From: an uncultured Clostridia bacterium
GTDB lineage: Bacteria; Bacillota; Clostridia; UBA1381
Assembly: GCA_934454215.1 (NCBI GenBank)
Contig: CAKSGG010000128.1
Coordinates: 1-9,368 of the forward strand
Direction of reading: 5' to 3'
Length of the DNA: 9,368 nt
Shown here: piece after piece, positions 5,202-9,368 of the stretch
Numbering within the stretch: position 1 is the stretch's first letter
Layout of the letters: every line of letters starts with the position of its first letter
Position numbers and translations under genes: made by a program
The notes under the pieces: generated by a model
Seen by the model: only the letters and a program-made list of their open reading frames with translations
What the model was told of the DNA's origin: nothing
Databases searched by the model: none

Positions 5202-6782
5202 CTAGCGATTATCTTTTTCTCTTCCAGGAGAGAGCTGACTGCGGTAGCTTGCCGGGGTCACGCCGCTCTGCTTGCGGAAGCATTTGCAGAAGTATTTATA
5301 ATCCGTATACCCGACGTGTTCCCCGACATCCTGAATTTTCATCTCCATATTCTCCTCCAGCAGCTTTTTGGCGACCTTCATGCGGTAGTTCGTCAGATAC
5401 TCGACAAACGTCATGCCGGTTTTCGCCTTGAAGAGCTTGGTAAAATAGAAGGAGCTGAGATTGACCTTTCCGGAGATATCGCTCAGCGAGATCACGGAGC
5501 TGTAGTTTTCCTCGATGAAGGCGATGGCCTCGCCGATCAGATCGTCGGAATAGTCCTCCTTCATGTCCCGCAGGTTTTTGAGGCAGCGATCGATGTTGGA
5601 GATGCACCAGTTATGAATGGCGATGGTGTCATACATATATTCGAGCCCCAGATTGCTGGTATCCTCGATTCCTTTTTCGACGCAGAAACGCGCCAAGCCG
5701 ATTGAAAAGATAAAAATCTGCTGATAGATGAATTCCTGATTGCCGTCGGAATAGGCAACGACATAAGACATCAGCCTTGAGAAAATTTCGATGGCCGTTT
5801 CCCTGTCCTCCGAGGCGATGGCGCGGAAGATTTCCGATTCCAGCTTCATCGGGTATTTATAGTCCAAGAACCTTTTCAGCGGCGGGCAGAGCAGAATGCC
5901 TTTCGTTTTTCCTCCCTGCATGGCCGCGCGGGCGGCAGCGCAGTAAGAAAGCGAGAGCCGCTCCATCTGCTCCTCATACGGGCCGTAACCGACGGCGGCA
6001 TTGACTTCGCCGCTTTCCTGAAGCAGCGCAGTAATCCAGTGTAGCTGGCTGTTGACCCATGCATCATGATCCTGCGTCTGTGTGTAGTTATACAAGAAGA
6101 TTACGATTCTCGTGCCAAGAGAGTTGAACGCAATCCCCTTTTCCGGTCGATCGAGGACCTTCTGAATCCGGCGAAAATTTCTCCCGCAATAGACCTTGAC
6201 CGTGTCCTCCTCCGTCGGGCTTTTCTGAAAGTCGATTACGACGGAAAAGCCGCCGTACGTCCCGCCGATGGTTTCAAAATACCGATAATCCTCCAGCCGA
6301 TCCATGTCGCCGATCATCAGGGAATAGGTAATCTGTCGGTCCAGCTCGCGCTGGACCTTATAGACCTGCTCCTTGAGCTGATAGTGGCTGTCGGCCCGCT
6401 TCTTTTGCAGACCCTTCTTTTCCAGAATATCCTGCACCGCCGCAAGGAACTCGGTCTTGCTGATCGGCTTGAGCAGATAGTGATTGATGCCGAGCGAGAG
6501 CGCGTCCTTCGCAAAGGAAAACTCATCATATGCGGAGATGATGATGACCGAGGTGTTCGGCGCAGTGGTGCAAATGGAGCGAGCCGCTTCAAGGCCATCG
6601 ATGCCCGGCATTTTAATATCCATACAGATCAGGTCAGGATGCACATTGGCGGCAAGCTCAATGGCTGCCCGGCCGGAATCGGCCTCAAAAATCTCCGTGA
6701 TCTCCGGAACATACTTGTCCACCAACATACGGATTGCTTTGCGAGTGATCTGTTCGTCGTCTGCAATAAGTAAACGGTACAT
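5202..6782 (-). CDS. YesN-type response regulator with AraC DNA-binding domain
   Basis: A 526-residue two-component regulator. The N-terminal receiver domain (about 1-120) has acidic D8-D9, phospho-acceptor D55 in LICMDIKMPG, S83 and K105, so it should accept phosphate. A long linker domain (about 130-410), typical of YesN-like proteins, follows and has no motif I recognise. The C-terminal AraC/XylS double helix-turn-helix spans about 415-518, ending in VGYTDYKYFCKCFRKQSG and VTPASYR. The start is 3 bases after the histidine kinase stop, with GAGGAA in the kinase end as ribosome binding site, so the two proteins are co-translated as a pair. Phosphorylation by the kinase should let it activate a nearby promoter; the ketose operon immediately downstream is the obvious target (inference). 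Confidence 0.92.
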   Translation of the reverse strand: MYRLLIADDEQITRKAIRMLVDKYVPEITEIFEADSGRAAIELAANVHPDLICMDIKMPGIDGLEAARSICTTAPNTSVIIISAYDEFSFAKDALSLGINHYLLKPISKTEFLAAVQDILEKKGLQKKRADSHYQLKEQVYKVQRELDRQITYSLMIGDMDRLEDYRYFETIGGTYGGFSVVIDFQKSPTEEDTVKVYCGRNFRRIQKVLDRPEKGIAFNSLGTRIVIFLYNYTQTQDHDAWVNSQLHWITALLQESGEVNAAVGYGPYEEQMERLSLSYCAAARAAMQGGKTKGILLCPPLKRFLDYKYPMKLESEIFRAIASEDRETAIEIFSRLMSYVVAYSDGNQEFIYQQIFIFSIGLARFCVEKGIEDTSNLGLEYMYDTIAIHNWCISNIDRCLKNLRDMKEDYSDDLIGEAIAFIEENYSSVISLSDISGKVNLSSFYFTKLFKAKTGMTFVEYLTNYRMKVAKKLLEENMEMKIQDVGEHVGYTDYKYFCKCFRKQSGVTPASYRSQLSPGREKDNR

Positions 6783-6785
6783 ACG

Positions 6786-8279
6786 TTACACTTCCTCTCT
6801 GGGAGCTTGTAATTGGTCAGCCGGGATTCTGAGCCGGACAACGGTCCCGTGTCCGGCAACGCTGGTAATTTCAAAGATGTTCTTGCCGTAAAACAGCTGC
6901 AACCGATTGATGACGTTTTTGATGCCGATGCCGGTGGAGTGGCCGCCACGATTTTTGGTCGTTTCGCCTGTGCGCTGAAGTTCACTGAGCGTTTGCGCAT
7001 CCATGCCAATGCCATCATCCTCGACGCAGATCAGGAGTTCACCGGCCGGCGTTCTGTGCGCATCGACGCGGATGGTGCCACCGCACTCGTTGCTCTCAAA
7101 GCCATGAATTACGGCATTTTCGACGATCGGCTGGATGGTCAGACAGGGAATCTGCACCGAGAGCATATCCTCATCAATGTCCGTTTCAAAATGAATCCGA
7201 TCGCCGTAGCGCAGCTTCTGAATGCAGATATAGCGGTTCAGATTTGTGATCTCCTCGCCGAGCGTAACCGGCGTTTCCAGTCGCCGCAGATTATAGCGCA
7301 GCATATTGGATACGGTGATAATCAGAGAATTGGTTTCTGCGGCATCCTCAAACATCGCCGTCTGCGCGATGCAGTTCAGGGTGTTGAACAGAAAATGCGG
7401 ATTGATCTGCGATTGCAGCGCCTTCAGCTCTGCGTCGCGGAGCATATTTTGCGTATTCAGGTTTTTCAGCTCACTGTTGCGCAGCTCGTTTTCCAGATTG
7501 GCCTTTTCGTTCAGCCGCGCGATATAGCGGCGAATTTGCTTGGACATTTTATTGAAGGCAGCGGCAAGGTCGCCGACCTCGTCGTCAGAGGCAATATCGA
7601 TCTGATGCTCGTCCTCCGGATACTGCGCAATGACGGCCGCCTGCTCCGTCAGCAGGGAGAGCGGCTTGGTAAGATTTCGTAAAATCAGGATGGTCGCGGC
7701 AGAAATCAGCAAAATGATGACGGCCAGAATCATCACCGTGGCATAGCGCATGGCCGCGCTGTCTGCGACAAGCTGCTCGTAGGTCGCCTTGCTTTCCGTC
7801 ATGTACTCAAAGACGAGAAAATTGATGCTCCCGGCGACCGAGGAAGCGATGGAATTCGCCCGTGCGAATTCCTCCGACATTTTTTCAATATCTCTGCCGC
7901 GGCAGGCCTTGATCGACGCGTTGGCGCACTGGCTCAGCGAGATGAGCATATTGCGGATGTCGTTGTAGGCCATCTGCTCCGTCTGCGTGGCAAATACGGT
8001 CGGCATTGCGTTCACGGTTGCATACAGGCTGTCCATTTTTGCATTTAAGTGGTCCACATTGCGCGTGCTGCTCTGCGACAGATAAAGCTCCAGCTCGTCG
8101 AGTACCTCGTTCAGATGCTCTGTCGCATCGTTCAACAGAACGACATTTTCCAGAATCTTTTGGTAGGCGCTGGAGGTCTGCTTTTCCTTTTCCAGAAACA
8201 GGTTCATAATCAGAACCGTTACGATAATCAGGACGAGGACAAAAATGCCGAGCTTTTCCCAGATTTTCAATCTTCTCAT
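6786..8279 (-). CDS. Sensor histidine kinase, LytS/YesM type
   Basis: A 497-residue membrane kinase. Transmembrane segments lie at about 11-29 and 179-200, with an extracellular, largely helical region of roughly 150 residues between them. A HAMP linker (about 201-253) and a coiled-coil stretch (about 254-288) lead to the His_kinase domain. The phospho-acceptor is H295 in QINPHFLFNTL. The ATPase part has the N-box VENAVIHG (386-393), DDGIGM (421-426) and GIGIKNVINRL (450-460). The start codon is 4 bases after the upstream binding-protein gene, with only a weak ribosome binding site, so translation is probably coupled. The extracellular region has no obvious ligand-binding fold, which fits sensing through the co-encoded periplasmic sugar-binding protein. 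Confidence 0.92.
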   Translation of the reverse strand: MRRLKIWEKLGIFVLVLIIVTVLIMNLFLEKEKQTSSAYQKILENVVLLNDATEHLNEVLDELELYLSQSSTRNVDHLNAKMDSLYATVNAMPTVFATQTEQMAYNDIRNMLISLSQCANASIKACRGRDIEKMSEEFARANSIASSVAGSINFLVFEYMTESKATYEQLVADSAAMRYATVMILAVIILLISAATILILRNLTKPLSLLTEQAAVIAQYPEDEHQIDIASDDEVGDLAAAFNKMSKQIRRYIARLNEKANLENELRNSELKNLNTQNMLRDAELKALQSQINPHFLFNTLNCIAQTAMFEDAAETNSLIITVSNMLRYNLRRLETPVTLGEEITNLNRYICIQKLRYGDRIHFETDIDEDMLSVQIPCLTIQPIVENAVIHGFESNECGGTIRVDAHRTPAGELLICVEDDGIGMDAQTLSELQRTGETTKNRGGHSTGIGIKNVINRLQLFYGKNIFEITSVAGHGTVVRLRIPADQLQAPREEV

Positions 8280-8283
8280 CGTA

Positions 8284-9225
8284 TCAGGACACCACCGTAT
8301 GAGGAATCAGATATTCTTGCGCCGCCGTGTCCAGCCCGCCCCGGCAGGCGCGGACCGCCGTCTGCACGGCCAGCTCACCCATGCGGAAGGGATCGGTGTT
8401 CACGGTGATCTGCACGATACCGCTCTGGATATAGGTTTCGATTTCATCGGAGTAGCCGATACCGGCGACATCGACCGAATTGACGCGGTTCAGGTCGATA
8501 ATACCGCGCACCGCGCCGGAAATCAGAGTTTCGTCCAAACAGAGAATGTAGTCCGGACTTCCGTTCGGTGACAGAAGCAGCGTTTCTGCTGCGCTCATTG
8601 CCGTCAAAAGATCGGATTTTGTATATACGGTGTCAACGATGGTAACGGTCCTTCCGGCTTCAAGCGCATCGTACAGCCCCTTCAGAGTTGAAAAAACAGC
8701 CTGATCTTCCTTTTCCGGGAGAAGCAGCGCTGCGGTGAGATTCATCCCCTTTTTGCAAAGGGCTTCGCCGAGGTCGTAGCCGACCTGATAGTTATCCGAC
8801 CCAACATAGGCGCTGCTATCAGGGAGGGCATCGTTTCTTATCGAAATGCATGGAATTGCGGAAAACGGCTCGAGTGAGCTTTCTTTGGCCGACGGAGCGG
8901 CGCTTACGATGATGGCATCCATGTTGCAATAGTCCGCCCAGACCTCAAAGGGGGTGCCGTTATCGGCGTAGGCGGAGTTCAACTCAGCTACCTCCAGTGC
9001 AACGTTCCACTTTTGCGCCTCCTGCTCCGCGCCGGCGAGGAACTGCTCGGCAAAGCTCGTATCTGGGCTTCCGATGTTGATGGCGAAATGATATTCAAAG
9101 CTCAGCGCCAGCGGCATACTGGACATCTGCTCGTCCGGCTGCTCGATCAGCGCCGTTGCCGCCAACAGCGCGGCGATCAACACGACGCTGACCGCGAGGA
9201 ACCATTTCATTTGCTTCTTTCCCAT
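8284..9225 (-). CDS. Membrane-anchored sugar-binding protein of the ribose/xylose type (sensory co-receptor)
   Basis: A 313-residue periplasmic-binding-protein-like protein (Peripla_BP_4 type). Residues 7-27 form a hydrophobic segment preceded by MGKKQMK. No lipobox cysteine is present, so it is either an uncleaved membrane anchor or a signal peptide. Family-like elements are FAINIGSPDTSFAEQFLAGA, YVGSDNYQVGYDLGEAL in the middle, and ITVNTDPFRMGELAVQ near the C-terminus. It is the first gene of the operon with the LytS/YesM kinase and YesN regulator and has no adjacent ABC permease or ATPase, so it probably delivers the signal to the kinase rather than serving uptake. The start at 9225 is chosen because GAGGTG lies eight bases upstream. 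The earlier ATG at 9243 lies about at the predicted transcription start, leaving no room for a leader. Confidence 0.85.
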   Translation of the reverse strand: MGKKQMKWFLAVSVVLIAALLAATALIEQPDEQMSSMPLALSFEYHFAINIGSPDTSFAEQFLAGAEQEAQKWNVALEVAELNSAYADNGTPFEVWADYCNMDAIIVSAAPSAKESSLEPFSAIPCISIRNDALPDSSAYVGSDNYQVGYDLGEALCKKGMNLTAALLLPEKEDQAVFSTLKGLYDALEAGRTVTIVDTVYTKSDLLTAMSAAETLLLSPNGSPDYILCLDETLISGAVRGIIDLNRVNSVDVAGIGYSDEIETYIQSGIVQITVNTDPFRMGELAVQTAVRACRGGLDTAAQEYLIPHTVVS

Positions 9226-9252
9226 TGCTGACGCACCTCGCATTTTGGGGCT

Positions 9253-9281
9253 ATTCTACCATATTCTCGACATTCTTACAA
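9253..9281 (-). promoter_or_regulatory. Sigma-A-type promoter of the sensory operon
   Basis: On the minus strand, TTGTAA (9276-9281) and TAGAAT (9253-9258) are separated by exactly 17 bases, and the -10 box matches consensus at five of six positions. Transcription would begin near 9244-9248, giving a leader of about 20 bases that contains the GAGGTG site of the binding-protein gene. Confidence 0.7.
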
Positions 9282-9298
9282 GCGCGATTTGGAATCAT

Positions 9299-9368
9299 AA
9301 CCACCGGCCGTGCCGGTGGTTTGCACTAGCCCCCTTGGGGCATGACCCGGGCTGAGCCTATAGGCTCG
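9299..9368. repeat. Cluster of three hairpins at the window edge, possible mobile-element end
   Basis: Three palindromic units follow each other. The first is a 10-bp stem, AACCACCGGC (9299-9308) with 9312-9321, around a 3-base loop. The second is GCCCC (9329-9333) pairing with GGGGC (9337-9341). The third is the perfect 14-base palindrome GAGCCTATAGGCTC (9354-9367). No coding sequence is recognised here. Dense subterminal hairpins of this kind are typical of IS200/IS605-family ends and of dispersed repeats; the assignment is uncertain because the sequence stops here. Confidence 0.45.

Noticed and set aside
6066..7682. Plus-strand open frames (6066-6773 and 6813-7682) opposite the regulator and kinase
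   Set aside because: The minus strand encodes full-length, motif-complete proteins here; the plus-strand peptides show no family features.
9226..9243. Start of the binding-protein gene at 9243
   Set aside because: It has no ribosome binding site and lies about at the predicted transcription start; GAGGTG fits the ATG at 9225.
9299..9368. A tRNA or CRISPR unit in the hairpin cluster
   Set aside because: There is no cloverleaf geometry or CCA-like end, and the units differ from each other with no repeated spacer pattern.

Overview
The window looks like a chromosomal fragment from an anaerobic, fairly GC-rich gut-type Clostridia (Ruminococcaceae/Oscillospiraceae-like). Three things suggest this: the tail of an oxygen-sensitive glycyl-radical ribonucleotide reductase, strong AGGAGG-type ribosome binding sites, and a YesM/YesN-style sensory pair typical of Firmicutes. 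This is inferred from gene content; no phylogenetic marker was tested.

Left part (1-1300). The first ~98 bases read on the minus strand as a short piece of a tyrosine recombinase. They abut, without any intergenic DNA, the last 83 codons of a class III ribonucleotide reductase (nrdD) on the plus strand. Both genes are cut at the same point, so this is either a real rearrangement or an assembly misjoin. One base after nrdD begins a thioredoxin-reductase-like flavoprotein, which fits a class III RNR that draws electrons from a thioredoxin-type system. A perfect 14-bp stem-loop with T-runs on both sides ends this operon and the convergent sugar operon.

Middle part (1315-5147, minus strand). A four-gene carbohydrate operon is transcribed right to left: an AllA-like cupin protein, a PfkB-family sugar kinase, a D-tagatose/D-allulose 3-epimerase-family enzyme, and a stand-alone GatZ/KbaZ-family protein. 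Its upstream region holds a 27-bp imperfect palindrome and a repeated CCGCAA hexamer, both candidate operators. A strong intercistronic hairpin separates the last two genes. One coherent reading is D-sorbose -> D-tagatose (3-epimerase) -> D-tagatose-6-P (kinase) -> D-fructose-6-P (GatZ-like protein acting as a 4-epimerase). The substrate is inference.

Right part (5144-9281, minus strand). A tightly packed three-gene sensory operon encodes a membrane-anchored sugar-binding protein, a LytS/YesM-type histidine kinase and a YesN-type AraC response regulator. It has a good sigma-A promoter at 9253-9281 and a terminator at 5144-5182. This matches the layout of the known XylFII-LytS-YesN three-component xylose sensor. 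Because the adjacent downstream operon handles ketoses, it probably senses that sugar and switches on the four enzymes. No transporter is present in the window.

The right edge (9299-9368) carries three consecutive hairpins that resemble the end of a repeated or mobile element, possibly IS200/IS605-like. With the recombinase fragment at the left edge, both ends of the window look repeat-associated, as is common for contig ends.
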